64,000 nucleotides of DNA, taken from the NCBI GenBank assembly GCA_051453625.1, contig JBOZIK010000001.1, positions 127,892,857 through 127,956,856 of the forward strand, written 5' to 3'. The notes under the pieces are model-generated. The model saw only the letters and a program-made list of their open reading frames with translations. It made no database searches and had not been told where the DNA came from. Source of the DNA: Welwitschia mirabilis. Taxonomy: Eukaryota > Gnetophyta > Gnetopsida > Welwitschiales. The translations under genes were made by a program, and so were the position numbers. Positions 23,919 through 35,569 of this stretch are shown in pieces. Numbering within the stretch: position 1 is the first letter of the stretch; each line of letters begins with the position of its first letter.

Positions 23919-24745
23919 AACTATGTTGGATTATATTTTGCCAATTAATGTTAAACTAATGTTTTTTGTATAGTAAATTTTGTGTATCTTGTAAAGAAGA
24001 TATTAAATTACTCATAGATCAAAAGATGGAACCAGAATCGTCAACTTCTGAGCACTAAAAATCTATCAGTTCATTTACCTTAAAGATGGGATTGACCAAA
24101 TTTTCAAGGAATCAATTACAAATGTAGTAGACAGAAAATGAACTACATCTAGAAGGGTTAACCAAATTTTTAATTGGATCAACTGAACTTATAACCTCAA
24201 GAACCAGTGTCCTTGAACCAAATGGCAAGGGGTTAACTACATCTTTATGGAGTTGACTAGATTTGAGAACTTGATAATTAGTATCCTAGATTAAATGATA
24301 AGGAGTCAACTAGACCTATGATTAGGTCAACTAAACTTGAGCACCATGTAGCTAATACACCTGAGCCAATCTTCATGAGATTAACTAGACACCTGAAGGG
24401 TCGATCGTACTTAATGCAATAAATTGGAAATTAATTTAATCAGAGAAGCAGGCAACTAGATAAAGTAGCAAGTGATTGAACTGGGGTTGACCAGACCTAA
24501 ATGAGGTTGACCAGACAGGGAGCCATAAGAAATTAGGGTAACCAAATTTCTTACTCGAGTAATCTATGTAACTCAGGGCATCATATGGATTCGACCAAAT
24601 TTTTATTTGATCCACTAGATGGAATGCAAATAAAATTTTTTTAAACATTATGTATCCATTATGTAGTTATTAGGTAGCTATTTTCTAGCCATTTATAACT
24701 ATTAGATGTACATTTCAAATGTAATAAATCCTAAAAGCCTTTTAA

Positions 24746-24753
24746 TATAAATA
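24746..24753 (+). promoter_or_regulatory. TATA box of copia A 5' LTR
   Basis: TATAAATA preceded by AAAAGCCTTTTAA and followed by GCTAGG. The same module is present in the copia B LTRs at 41840-41847 and 48342-48349, in copia C at 63322-63329, and as TATAAAAA in the copia A 3' LTR at 30690-30697. It marks the U3/R region. Confidence 0.75.
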
Positions 24754-25036
24754 GCTAGGACATAGATAACTAAAGAATCTTTTTAAACTATTTTCATTTG
24801 GATAAATCTATTGAATCTAAAGAATCAAGGATTGTATTTGAATGACTTTCAATACTGTATCTTAGCATCTATATTTCTAACTGAAGGAGATCCACTATTA
24901 GTATACTTTCAATCTTTAAGATCAGATCAACAGTTTTATTTGTTTTACTTCTATATGAGAAGAGATATATTAAATTTATTGAATTAATAGCAAGTGATAT
25001 TCATGCTTTAAAGGCATCATTACATTACTACCGTAC

Positions 25037-25185
25037 TTTGTGAAAGGTTTAGACTAAGCCTTGAAAAGTCCATTCTAAAGGTTGAGACTAATCCTTAAAA
25101 AGTCTATTCTAAAGGTTAAGATTAAGCCTTAAAAATTTCATTTTGAATGTTGAAACTAAGCCCAGAAAAATCCATTTGTAAAGGT
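25037..25185 (+). repeat. 34-bp minisatellite in copia LTR
   Basis: Degenerate units of the form AAAGGTTGAGACTAAGCCTT followed by GAAAAGTCCATTCT, three to four copies here. The paired 3' LTR has about three (30985-31105) and copia C about five (63612-63785). Confidence 0.8.
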
Positions 25186-25434
25186 CATAGATGAACCTAT
25201 AATACCTAGTGGAGTAACATAGATCCAAGATCTAGCTTGGAAATAAGTTAATCATCGCTTGTATTAAAGTGGTATTTTTGTGCTTTAGGTTTTAATTTTT
25301 TTACTTCCATTATTTTCTCATATTAGGAATATTTTATGTTAGTTTATTATTATATGTAAGTTTTATTTTAGATTGGATTCATTTAGAATATTATTTTGAA
25401 TTTTTTTTTAAGAAGCTATTTATGCCCTTCTTAA

Positions 25435-25480
25435 CCACCCCCTCCCCCCCTCCCCACCTTCCCCCCTCCCCCTCCCCTCC
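25435..25480 (+). repeat. C-rich block (G-quadruplex-capable on minus strand)
   Basis: Runs of three to seven C separated by single T or AC/TT occupy 25435-25480, in a region otherwise very AT-rich. The other copia LTR ends have only a short C run at this place (for example 42411-42421), so this is a local expansion. Confidence 0.85.
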
Positions 25481-25491
25481 CATGCATAAGG

Positions 25492-25591
25492 NNNNNNNNN
25501 NNNNNNNNNNNNNNNNNNNNNNNNNNNNNNNNNNNNNNNNNNNNNNNNNNNNNNNNNNNNNNNNNNNNNNNNNNNNNNNNNNNNNNNNNNN
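25492..25591. other. Assembly gap, 100 N, with identical flanks
   Basis: The 22 bases before the N (ending CCCATGCATAAGG) recur exactly right after it. This is what an unmerged overlap between two contigs looks like, so the true gap may be zero or negative. Confidence 0.9.
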
Positions 25592-25631
25592 CCCTCCCCT
25601 CCCATGCATAAGGATTCTCGATCCTTTTATT

Positions 25632-25643
25632 TGGTATCAGAGT
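25632..25643 (+). promoter_or_regulatory. Primer binding site of copia A (tRNA-iMet)
   Basis: TGGTATCAGAGT two bases after the LTR end matches TGGTATCAGAGC except for the last base. It is the standard Copia primer site. Confidence 0.9.
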
Positions 25644-25694
25644 TAAGTTAAGTCTTCTTTATATTTTAACTAAACTTAATCTTAGAACCCTAAA

Positions 25695-27335
25695 ATGAGT
25701 AATACATTTGATAGTTTTTCCACCGTTCATCTACCTATATTTGATGGATCGAACTATACTTACTGGAAAGATAGGATGAGAATATTTCTTAGATCTTTGG
25801 ATGTGATATAGAGGAAGTTATTTACAAAGATTACACTATGCTAATGTTAATTTAAATTAATGTTAATAGCAACATTATCCTAGTTTCCAAAGCTTAAGAC
25901 TAATGTACCACCACTAATAAGTCAAAATCCATCATAGATGCTTGTGCTCTGAATGCCATATTTTGTGTAGTATGTGCAGATGAATTCAAATGTATAGTTA
26001 ACTATAATCATGCTAAAAAATATTAGTACATTCTCTAAATAGCACAGAAAAGATCCTCAACTATAAAATAAGCAAAACTCTAGAGGCTTATTTTAAAATT
26101 TGAAGACATCCATATGGATGAATAAGATACATTGCAGAAAGTTTTTGCTAGACTTACTAATATTGTAAACTCAATCGAAAGCCTTTGACAATGCATGGAG
26201 GAAAGAAAAGTGATAAGAAAAGTTTTAATATCCCTATTAAATAGATTTAAATCAAAGATCACAACCATTGAAGAGAGAAAGAACATTGATGTAATGGCAC
26301 TAGAAGAACTTCAAAGTAACCTATAAACCTATAAGCTTAAGTTTGTAAAGGATAAGAAGAAAGGTATTTCTTTAAAATGTATACAGAAAGACTATAGATA
26401 TGATAGATTAAATAAGGACTTAGATGATAATGAAATGGATCTTTTAGACAGAATATTCAAAAAACAATTTTATAGGAAGAAAAAGGAAGGAGAATCAAGT
26501 AGAAATGTAAAAAGAAGTCATCTAAAACATAGAAAGGAGTAAGAAAAGGGTAAAGAGATCCAATGCTACTCATGTAAAGGATTTGGTCATAAGACAAATA
26601 AGTGTCCTAACACAAGAAGAGATAAGAGGAAATTAAAGAATCCTTCATTTATTGCTACATAGGATAGTAAACATGATGTGATAAAAGCTACTCAGATCAA
26701 GAATTAGATAAAGATAGAAGGCTATCCTTCATGGGTTTTGTGCCATCACTCAAAGATGTTTCTAGTATGTCTATGCCTGATAATTTGGATATGATCAATG
26801 AAGAAAAGGATGAGTTAGAAGACACATATTAAGAGTTGTATAATGAATCTAAAAAAGCTATCTAAGAGGATAAATGACTTAAATAGAATAGTGTAGACTA
26901 TCTCCAAAGAGAAGGAGGAATTGAAAGAAAAATATAATGTGCTAAAATTTGACAATACTAGTCTAATTTCTTAGGTAGAAAATCTTTTCTTTTTGTAAAT
27001 AAATTCTTTAGTAGCTCTTCTAAATTGGAAAATATTCTTAGGATGCGAAAACCTATTGGAGATAGATCAAGTATTAGCTTTAGTTCGCAAAAATCTCAAA
27101 AATATCTAAACTAGAAAAGTAAGTATGCTTCTAAACTTTCATATAATTTTTATAGTAAATTTGTTCATTCAAAGTTTTTTTGCAAAATTATACAATTAAT
27201 GCTTTTTTCAGAAAATGCAAATATGTTATATTTTAAATTTATTCCTAAGAGAAGTATACGATCTAGGTCTATTAAGACTAAGTAGGTTATAGATAATAAT
27301 CTTTAAAGTTTTCTAACATAAATAGCTCTCAGAGA
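25695..27335 (+). pseudogene. Copia A gag relic
   Basis: The start at 25695 gives MSNTFDSFSTVHLPIFDGSN followed by YTYWKDRMRIFLRSLDV, the standard plant Copia gag opening. A CCHC knuckle, CYSCKGFGHKTNKC, lies intact at 26564-26605. A helical acidic part (about 26760-26960, beginning MPDNLDMINEEKDELED) looks like the coiled coil typical of Sirevirus gag. Copia B keeps a matching stretch. Several stops and frame changes are present. Confidence 0.82.
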
Positions 27336-27339
27336 ACCA

Positions 27340-27699
27340 AATACAAATAGTTGGTATCTAGACAGTGGTTGCTCAAGGTATATGTTAAAAAGAAAATTGA
27401 TCTTTTAGTATCTAAGGATTATAAATGGAGGAGAATTCATTTTTGGAAATAATAAAAAGGTAAAAATAAAAGGTATAGGATGCATCAAGGGAGGTAAGTT
27501 GCTTAAACTTGATAATGTACTTTATGTAAATGGATTAAAACATAATTTATTAAGAGTAAGTCAATTATGTGACAAGGGTCATAAAGTCATTTTTAAAAAA
27601 TTAAAATGCAAAGTTATAGATAAGAAAAAAAATGCTTCTATTTTTTTTACAAAACAAGTGGATAATATTTATAGAATAGAAACTAAATTTATCAATTAG
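27340..27699 (+). pseudogene. Copia A aspartic protease relic
   Basis: SWYLDSGCSRYM with the catalytic Asp at 27361-27363 (D-S-G, as expected for Copia). A clean 66-codon stretch follows (27499-27699) containing LDNVLYVNGLKHNLLRVSQLCDKGH and ending IYRIE, the usual join to the pre-integrase domain. Sequence similarity to pol ends soon after, at the internal deletion. Confidence 0.85.
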
Positions 27700-28203
27700 T
27701 TATTTTATTCAAACTATGATGTTATTATAAATCTTACTAAACCTGAACATGTTCTAGATAATTCTAATATAACATCCCTATCTATAACTTATTTATTAAT
27801 CATGAAAATGAAATGGAGATTTAGTTATCGTCCTTTGGCTGATTACAAAGTAGTCGACCAGATCTATGATTTAGTAAAATGAATGTGATCAGTTTACTGC
27901 ACTAAAACCCCAGTTTAAACTCCTTCCAGTACTATAGACCTGCATCTCAATGGGTTGATTGGAATATTGAGTGATTGATCAAATCTAATAGATCACAGTG
28001 CAAAATTACCATCAGTGGACTCGATTTCTTTCTTCATTTCACCTTATTTCACATAGCCTATAAAAGAAAAATGACCCTAAATTGAGTTCATTATGTTATA
28101 GCCCTCTTCATCTCTCAGATCTCATGCTTTTTCCTTAAGATCTAAAGCTTCAGTCCTAGATCTAGTGATTTTCTCTTAGTATTTTTACTTACAAAGTCCT
28201 AAA

Positions 28204-29205
28204 ATGACTGAAAGTTCATCTAGAAGTAGAGTAAAGAAAGCTCCTTTAAGGGATCTAGTTATTTTCTATTAGGAGATGTTAGAGGAGGATATTGATAAGT
28301 TCTCAAAAAATTTTAAGAAAAAATTAGTGTATTAGGAGTGATCAGTAGCCACTTTAAAGCTTAGAGAGCGCAGGGAAGTTATCCAACTCCTGAGAGATCA
28401 AGATCTTAATTACTTTTTATATGTTTATAGTTCTACTTATTCTTTTTTAACTTGGATGTTTTACTATAATGCTTCTTATGATCATTACTCTAGAATCCTT
28501 GAAATCCTCATTTTAAGAAAGCAGATAAGAGTGATAGTTAATTTTATTTCTGAGCTTATTAACCTTTCAAGAGATGACTATGAAGAGTTTTTACCTCTTT
28601 GAAATACAATGAAAGACAAGCCTGCTATTATTAGGGAGATCTGTGGTAAGATGCATACTTAGAAGCACACTCTGTCTACTTCCTTGTTAACTCTAAAATA
28701 CCATTTTTTACAATTAATTTTTTCCTATAACTTATTACCCTTAGTTGGCCATCGTGATAAGGCCTCCTACTATTAAGACTATCTGATGTATTTAGTAGGG
28801 ATTAAACATTCTATTGATACTCCTGTCATAATACTAAAAAATATTTTTTTATAGCTGGAGTATCACAAAACTAGGGCTTTACCTTACTATGTGCTTATCA
28901 CAAGTATTTGTCACCATTTTCATATTACCTTTCATCCAAAACTGAAGACTCTTTAGCCTATGACAGCCATTGGATATGTAACCTTATTTTGCATGCATGT
29001 CTTTACCCCTTTTAAGAAATCTTCGAAATCTATTTCTTCAAAGAAAGCCTCTCTTGATGAGACCCTTTCATATCTAAGATGGATTGACTCCCGTATCAAA
29101 CACATGAAGGAAGACCTCATTGTAACTGGTTATGATATTGTTGATACCTCAGTAGAGGCCACTAGTCCAACTCTCACAAGAGGGAATGAAGAAGAGTCAA
29201 AGTAA
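28204..29205 (+). pseudogene. Copia A third ORF (Sirevirus env-like / plant transposon-domain ORF)
   Basis: A single frame of 334 codons, starting MTESSSRSRVKKAPL, with no frameshift and eight internal stops (mostly TAG). Internal landmarks are KLRERREVIQLLRDQDLNYF, then a central hydrophobic half with YYVLITSICHHFHITF, and a C-terminal clean stretch from 28960 ending EEESK. Size, position after pol and the 'R.LPY..LIT.I..HF' block fit the third ORF of Sireviruses, related to the putative plant transposon domain. Its function is unknown and the term env-like is historical. No signal peptide or clear membrane anchor is visible. It is far better preserved in frame than gag or protease of the same element. 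Confidence 0.7.
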
Positions 29206-29302
29206 TACTTTGAAGGAGAAGAAGAAGAGGAGGAGGTGGAGAAGTCTGATTAAATATTTAAGATTATGTTTTGTGTTCTGTATTCTCTTCTTTATCATTA
29301 AT

Positions 29303-29856
29303 GTCAAAAGGGGGAGAATTAGTTATGTGTTGTTAAAAAAATTTTATATGATTTTAGTTGTATGCTTTTGATGAGTACTTCTAGTTTGTAATGCTTACAT
29401 GGTAATCTTTAATGTTTGCTTATATCTAATTAAATGCACTTATCAATTTTAGCACACAATCTTGTTTCATTTGGTATTCCAAATCTATTTGTACTTTTTA
29501 AAATCATATATGCTAAATATTTTTTTTCTTTTGTTATCATAGGTTCTTAATTAGAAAAGTTTAAAGTCTTTTTAACATTTGGAAATAAACTATGATTTGT
29601 GACATCTAATTCAATGTTAAATAAGTTTTCATGATCATATTTTGCTTATCATAAAATTGTGCCTTTTAAAATCTTAAATATGCATATTAAATTGTTTCAT
29701 TAAAAGCACAAAATTTGTTTATTCAAAATGCCTTTACTTGCTTCAAAAGGAATATTATTTTGAAAATAGGCATGTTGTAAGGAAAAGCTTTTCTAAGAGT
29801 TATATTTTTTTATTACTAAGTATTATTTGCTATCAATGTCAAAGGGGGAGACCAAT
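29303..29856 (+). promoter_or_regulatory. Repeated AGGGGGAG polypurine tracts of copia A
   Basis: CAAAAGGGGGAGAATT lies near 29307 and CAAAGGGGGAGA near 29839, each after AATGTC. The second adjoins the 3' LTR and is the likely plus-strand primer. Multiple polypurine motifs of this form are known for Sireviruses. Copia B has weaker versions near 47277 and 47556. Confidence 0.7.
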
Positions 29857-31393
29857 TAATCATGTTTTTTGAATTAATATCAAACTAATTTTTTCTATAT
29901 AGTAAATTTTATGTATCTTATATAGAAGATGTTAAATTACTTATAGGTCAAAAGATGGAACTGGATTCATTAATTTCTAATAACTAAAAACCTATCAGTT
30001 CATTTATCATCAAGATGGGGTTAACTGGATTTTCAAGGGATCAACTGCATGTAAAGTAGATAGAAAATGAACTACATTTAGAGGGGTCAACCAAATTTTT
30101 GATGGAGTCGACTAGACCTATAACCTCAACAATCAGTGTCCTTGAATGGAATGGCAAGGGGTTGACTAGACCTTTATGGAGTCGACTAGATTTAAGGACT
30201 TGATAAATAGTATCTTGGATTAAATAACAAGGGATTAACTATACCTATGATGAGGTCAACTGGACCTGAGCACTGTGTAGCTGGTACACCTGAGCCGATC
30301 ATCATGAGGTTAATTGGACACTTAAAAGGGTTAACTAAACTCAATGCAGAAAACTAAAAAGTAATTTTATCAGAGCAGTATACGACTAGATAAAGTAGTA
30401 AGAAACCAGATTGGTATTAACTAGACTTAGATCGATCAGACCCAAATGGGATCAACTAGATAGGAAGCCATAAAAAATTACGGTAATCAAATTTATCACT
30501 CAAGCAACCTATGTAACCCATGACATCATATATAATCGACTGAATTTTTTTATAGTATATAAGACAGAATGGAAGTAAAATTTTTCTAAATGTTATGTGC
30601 CATTATGTAGTTACCAAATAGCTTTTTTCTAGCCATTTATAGATATTGGAAGCATGTTTTAAATGTAATAAACCATAAAAGCCTTTCAATATAAAAATCT
30701 AAGACATTGATGACCAAAGAATCATTTGGAACTATTTTCATTTGGATAAATCTATTGGATTTAAAGGATTAAGGATTGTATTTGGGTGACTTTTACTACT
30801 GTATCTTCGCATCTATATTTTTTACTACAAGAGATCTACTATTGTTATTCTTTTAACCTTCAAGATCAGATCAAGAGATTTCTTTGTTTTACTTCTATAA
30901 AATAATACTCCATCAAATTTATTAAATCAAGAATGAGTAATATCCATCCTTGAAAGGAATCTTTACATCACTGCGTTGCTTTGTGAAAGGTTGATAAAAT
31001 CTTAAAAAGTCCATTCTAAAGGTCAAGATTAAGCCTTGAAAAGTCTATTCTAAAGGTTAAAAGTAAGACTAGAAAATTCTATTTGTAAAGGTTACAAGTA
31101 AACCTAGAATACCTAGTGGAGTAATATAGATCCAAGATCTAGCTTAGGGATAAGCTGATCATGATAGTGGAGTAAGGTTTTCTTAAACCACTATAAATCT
31201 AGCTTACATTCAATTGGTATTTTTATGCTTTCAATTTTTATTTATTTACTTTCATTATTTTCTCATATTATGCACATTTTAGATTAGTTCATTATTATAT
31301 GTAAGTTTTATTTTAGATTAGATTCATTTAGAATATTGTGTTGAATTTTTTTTAAGAATCTATTCACTCCCTCTAGAGTTATCGATCCTTTTA
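29852..31393 (+). repeat. 3' LTR of copia A
   Basis: Aligns with 23924-25629. The first bases are rearranged (the TGTTGGATTA start is not clean), so the left edge is uncertain by about 15 bases. It lacks the C-rich expansion of the 5' LTR and ends ATCCTTTTA before AACTA. Confidence 0.85.
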
Positions 31394-31398
31394 AACTA

Positions 31399-33858
31399 GT
31401 CTTTTTATATAACACTCAAGTGTATCTTTTACATAATAAGTTAACCTCTAAATGATTTGATTCTTATCTTATAAAAAAAGACATTGTAATAGCTTAGTTA
31501 AAATCTCTAATTCCAACACTAGGAAAATCTAGAGTTAATAGATAAAGGTTGAAAATATATGAATCACCTACTATTTAAATCTTGAATATGATATAAGCAC
31601 TTATCTTAGAATCTTCCCTTAATGAGGAGAACCTTCATCCTATAATTGTCTAAATTCTACCTTAGCCAATTCTTTTGGTGAATGTCAAGCTATTACTTTA
31701 ACATTTTCAATTTGGCTTATATATTACTTTATAAAGTTACCATAATTAGTAATATTTTACTTAGGTATTTCAAAGTGATAAGATTAAATTCATCTAATTT
31801 TAAGACATCTGTATATCTATTAACTTTAGTTTGAAAGAAGATGCCTTGGTTCTTTTATTCTCTCTTAATAGTATAAGTCTTTAGTTATTTAAGTATGTCC
31901 TCCTTTATTTTTCATCTTATTACTTCACCCTTGTCCTTAAAAGTACTTGGTTATGTATTCTTTATTTTAGATTTAAAAAAATAAAAATAAAATACGATGA
32001 TGATGATGTTGATGAAGAAAATAAATAAATAACATCTATGATCTTTCATATCTAAGTTAAAGACATGATCATCATGATGTCCTACCATATTGAGGTAAAT
32101 TTTCCTAAGAGGAACCTTTGGGAATGCTAGTAGTTATAGGAATTCTATTGAGAGATTAATTAATCACATTTTATAAACCCTTATCTCTCTAATAATGGTT
32201 TCACTACTCTTATTATAGAACAATTATTACTTAGTAGTTATGAAATCAGTGATGTTCTCAGTGTTATTAAAGGCATTGCTTATTTCCTAAACTCCTAATG
32301 CATATAGTACTCCCATATGATCATTTTACTTTATTTGATTTTAATGTTATTTTGTGATGTAAGTAGATGAATCCTTTCTGAGGAGCTTTTAATCTTATTA
32401 TTCATTGATTAAAAACATTAGATATACTTGGCATCATTATAATAATTATCCATTCAAATAGAATTTTCTAAAGTTTTTACATTATGTCATACATTATTAA
32501 TTAGGTGATTGGTGATTTTTACTAATGGAGTTTATTAGGTTAGAATTTAGTATAGGTAAGAAATCTTATTCATGTTCCTAGTTGTTCATTTTTCTTTTTG
32601 TTTATCTTAGTTGTTAAGCTTGGTATTTCAAAGTTATTTCCATACATTTTTATCACGATATTTAGGACTTTATTATTTAGTAGTTTTCTTATTGTTTTTT
32701 TAATTTTTATTCATGAATTTTATCCATAGGATTGATCTTATTTTAGCACTTTTGATAGATGATGTATTTCTTTCATTCATGATGATACTTTTTCCATTTC
32801 TTTTTTTTGTTTTGACACATCCACTTACTACTCTTCCATTATTTTAAGTTTACACAATTTGAGTATTTTTCTTAGCATCTCCTCTCTCTACTTGGTGCAT
32901 TATCATTGCCCTATTATATAGTTATTTTTTCTTATCTTGAGTTCTTTCTAGTTTTAACTCTTTTACCATGATCATTGTTATGATGATTCTTAGCTTTGAT
33001 GATGATTATTACCATGATCTTTTTCAATCATTGTCTCACCTATGTCATCCAGATGATGATAGGAATGCTAATAGTTCATTCTTCTGTTAAGATAATACAG
33101 GACATATTTATTCACTTGTGAGTGGGTAGGACATATCTTAGAGAAAAAAATTTAATTATAAAGGACATTTTAATCATTCATTATACATATATATATGATG
33201 CACTATTTAGGCTATGATTTTATATAATTTATATAATATGCATTATAATCATTGTTTAGTAGGCCATAGCAAAGTAGTTGCAAAACCTTCTTATAGGTGT
33301 AATCCATGGGATTCAGGAAAGAATGGATAAGGGAAGTAATTTTATAATTATTTTTAATGTATTTATCCCTTGTATATTATACTTAAAACTCATTAATTGA
33401 TTTATACATATCATTTTAAGTTAACACTACCTTGATTATTTATACACATTATCATTTTTTTGAGTTATCATGATTATACCTTATGATGATTTTCATGTAT
33501 GATATGTAATTTTTATTTCACGATGTCACTAACATTTAAGTAGGTGGTTAACATAGATTATAGTACTCTAATTTGTCTAGTGATCATGTTTGCAGGAACT
33601 TAAATTACATTCTAATTTCTTAAGTATGTTAATCCTACAATCATGTAGATGATAGTTAGGACAATAGTACTATCGCACACCTTCCATAGGTAATACATCA
33701 CTTCACTAGTTTTTGCTATTTGATCATATATGATAACTATTTTTAAGATTAATTTACATTTTCCAAGTTACTATTTATCTTATTCAATTTAGCTTATAAT
33801 TTGTATTTGATCACTTACTTTGTTAGTAACTGACAAGGCTAAGTGGAGGGCCATGTTG
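31399..33858 (+). other. Integrase tail and 3' non-coding region of INT-a
   Basis: Up to about 31690 this is the integrase C-terminus. The rest is non-coding, ending in the purine stretch AAGTGGAGGGCC before LTR-b. It aligns over its length with 40840-41188 plus 48941-51106 in INT-b, and its first part with 61450-62507 in INT-d. Conserved phrases include 'CACCATGATGTCCTA' variants and a TCATCCAGATGA palindrome (33045-33056). Confidence 0.75.
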
Positions 33859-35088
33859 TGATGCCAAATTGTATGTATTTAATGGGGTATTTTCATTTAT
33901 TTTACAAGATATTTAAATAGGTTTAGATGAAATTTTAATGATTATAAACAGTTAATGGGATGATCACAGAGAAATTCAATTCTTAATGTATTTGATGAAA
34001 TTTCAAGTAGATCCTGATACTTAGCATTTTAAAAAGAACACCAATGATATAGGAGGATGATTTCTATTAACTAGAAAGCTTAGAAAGTGTGTCATCCTCA
34101 TGTTAGTCAAGATGATAGTAATGTTAGCATGGAATAAATGCTATAGGGCTAACTATAGGGCTGAAAACTAATGAATCATCTTTTATTAAGGAGTACCATC
34201 CCCATTTGAATGATAGGCAAGACGATAAATAGTTTGTATGAACAAAATAGATTATCTTTATAATTTGGGTATGAACCTATGTGGGCTATTAGGATTTCAT
34301 ATTTAACTACTAGGATTTTATTTCTAGAAACTTCAATGTAAAATTAGAAATACCTCCCTTTTCCTCACTTCAAATTCATCTTTTATATTGAAAAACTCTT
34401 GTGATGAGAGATTGAAGGGAAAGAGATCCATCCTATGCTATAGAGATAAGTCTTCCTTGGTATTGGAGCCTATATCTTCCATTGAGATTCTATTCATTTA
34501 TAAGTGGATGTTGATTTGAGATTAATAAAAGATTCCTTTGCTTATATTATGTGCATCTCCCTTATGGTTTATATTAGCTATGATTCCATAATAGTTTCAT
34601 AGTTGATTTAGATTATAAGGAAAACCTTTAGCAAGATTGATATTATTAGTTTAGTAGATGCATTTATATCATATTATATTTTCCATAGCTCAATAGTTAA
34701 ATTTATTTATATTCTGTTTAATATCTCTTATAGCTTATGTTGGTTAAGATTAACTCACAACTCTTCTTAATTGATCTAAATTATAAGGACTAATCTTGAT
34801 GAAAGAAAGATTAGTAGTCAAATAAATTCATTTGCATTTTATCTATAAGTACTGCATTCATATTTATCTTGCATTATAATTTTACATTATTTATTATTTT
34901 ATTTACTCAAATAAAAAGAGTAAAAATAGTTTATCAAATTCAATTCTCTAACTTTTAACGTAGTTCCTTCAATGGATTACAACATTCAAGTTAGCTCTTA
35001 TCCATACTAGTGTGTGTTTTGTGTAAATATTTATGATTTATGAAATTTTCTTAAGAACTTAAGGATTGCATAAATTCATGTTGCAATA
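33859..35088 (+). repeat. LTR-b, shared by INT-a and INT-b
   Basis: 1230 bases, complete, beginning TGATGCCAAATTG after a polypurine tract and ending CAATA before a primer site. It is at once the 3' LTR of INT-a and the 5' LTR of INT-b. Confidence 0.88.
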
Positions 35089-35091
35089 TTT

Positions 35092-35109
35092 TGGCATTAC
35101 TAAGAAAGA
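35092..35109 (+). promoter_or_regulatory. Primer binding site of INT-b
   Basis: TGGCATTACTAAGAAAGA three bases after LTR-b, a degraded tRNA-Asp-type site that retains the TGGC start. Confidence 0.65.
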
Positions 35110-35569
35110 TTATAAGAAGCTAAAGAAGTATCACTATATAGATAAGTACTTGGATTTTAATTTGAGTTATTTATTTGAATAGCATTGTATTTCTTCTCTA
35201 GATTGCATAGATTTATTTTATTTTAATTTATATCTTCTATAGGATTAATGAGCCATATTGTTCTGTCTGTCTTCCAAATGACATTATAGATAATAATCTA
35301 TAATTAGTATTTTTTTCACAAAATTTTTTTTTGTTTTTAGTAGTACAACAAAGTGTACATTCTCCCCTTTGTCATCTAGATAATAAAGAAAATAGGTATT
35401 AGTATGTTTTTATTTAATTTCTATTTTCTCTTCCATAGTCTTATTTTTCTTTTCTCTAGAATATATATCTATTAGACATCTTTTATATTGTATAACCAAC
35501 GAATAAGACAATAGTCATTATGCTTTTTCTGAGTATGTAGGGAGTTAGTAAATACTAGTAAAAAGGCAA

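Larger units (their letters stand above)
23924..25629 (+). repeat. 5' LTR of copia A
   Basis: Starts TGTTGGATTA and ends CGATCCTTTTA beside the primer site. It contains about fourteen scattered GTYRACY-type motifs (24060-24630), a TATAAATA box (24746-24753), a 34-bp minisatellite (about 25037-25185), a C-rich block (25435-25480) and a 100-N gap. The 1706-base length includes the N and probably a duplicated contig end. Confidence 0.88.
23924..31393 (+). mobile_element. Copia A: Sirevirus-like Ty1/copia element lacking integrase and RT
   Basis: Both LTRs, an iMet primer site, gag and protease relics, a third ORF and AGGGGGAG tracts are present. The stretch from pre-integrase to RNase H is missing (junction about 27700-27810). 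The target duplication AACTA at 23919-23923 and 31394-31398 is confirmed by INT-b, which has the uninterrupted site near 40836. Combining Copia-type protease with a large ORF between pol and the 3' LTR is the Sirevirus arrangement. The 5' LTR contains an N-gap and a C-rich expansion. Confidence 0.88.

Noticed and set aside
25391-25646. Pro- or Gly-rich short frames on both strands
   Set aside because: They are translations of the C-rich block and the gap, not genes.
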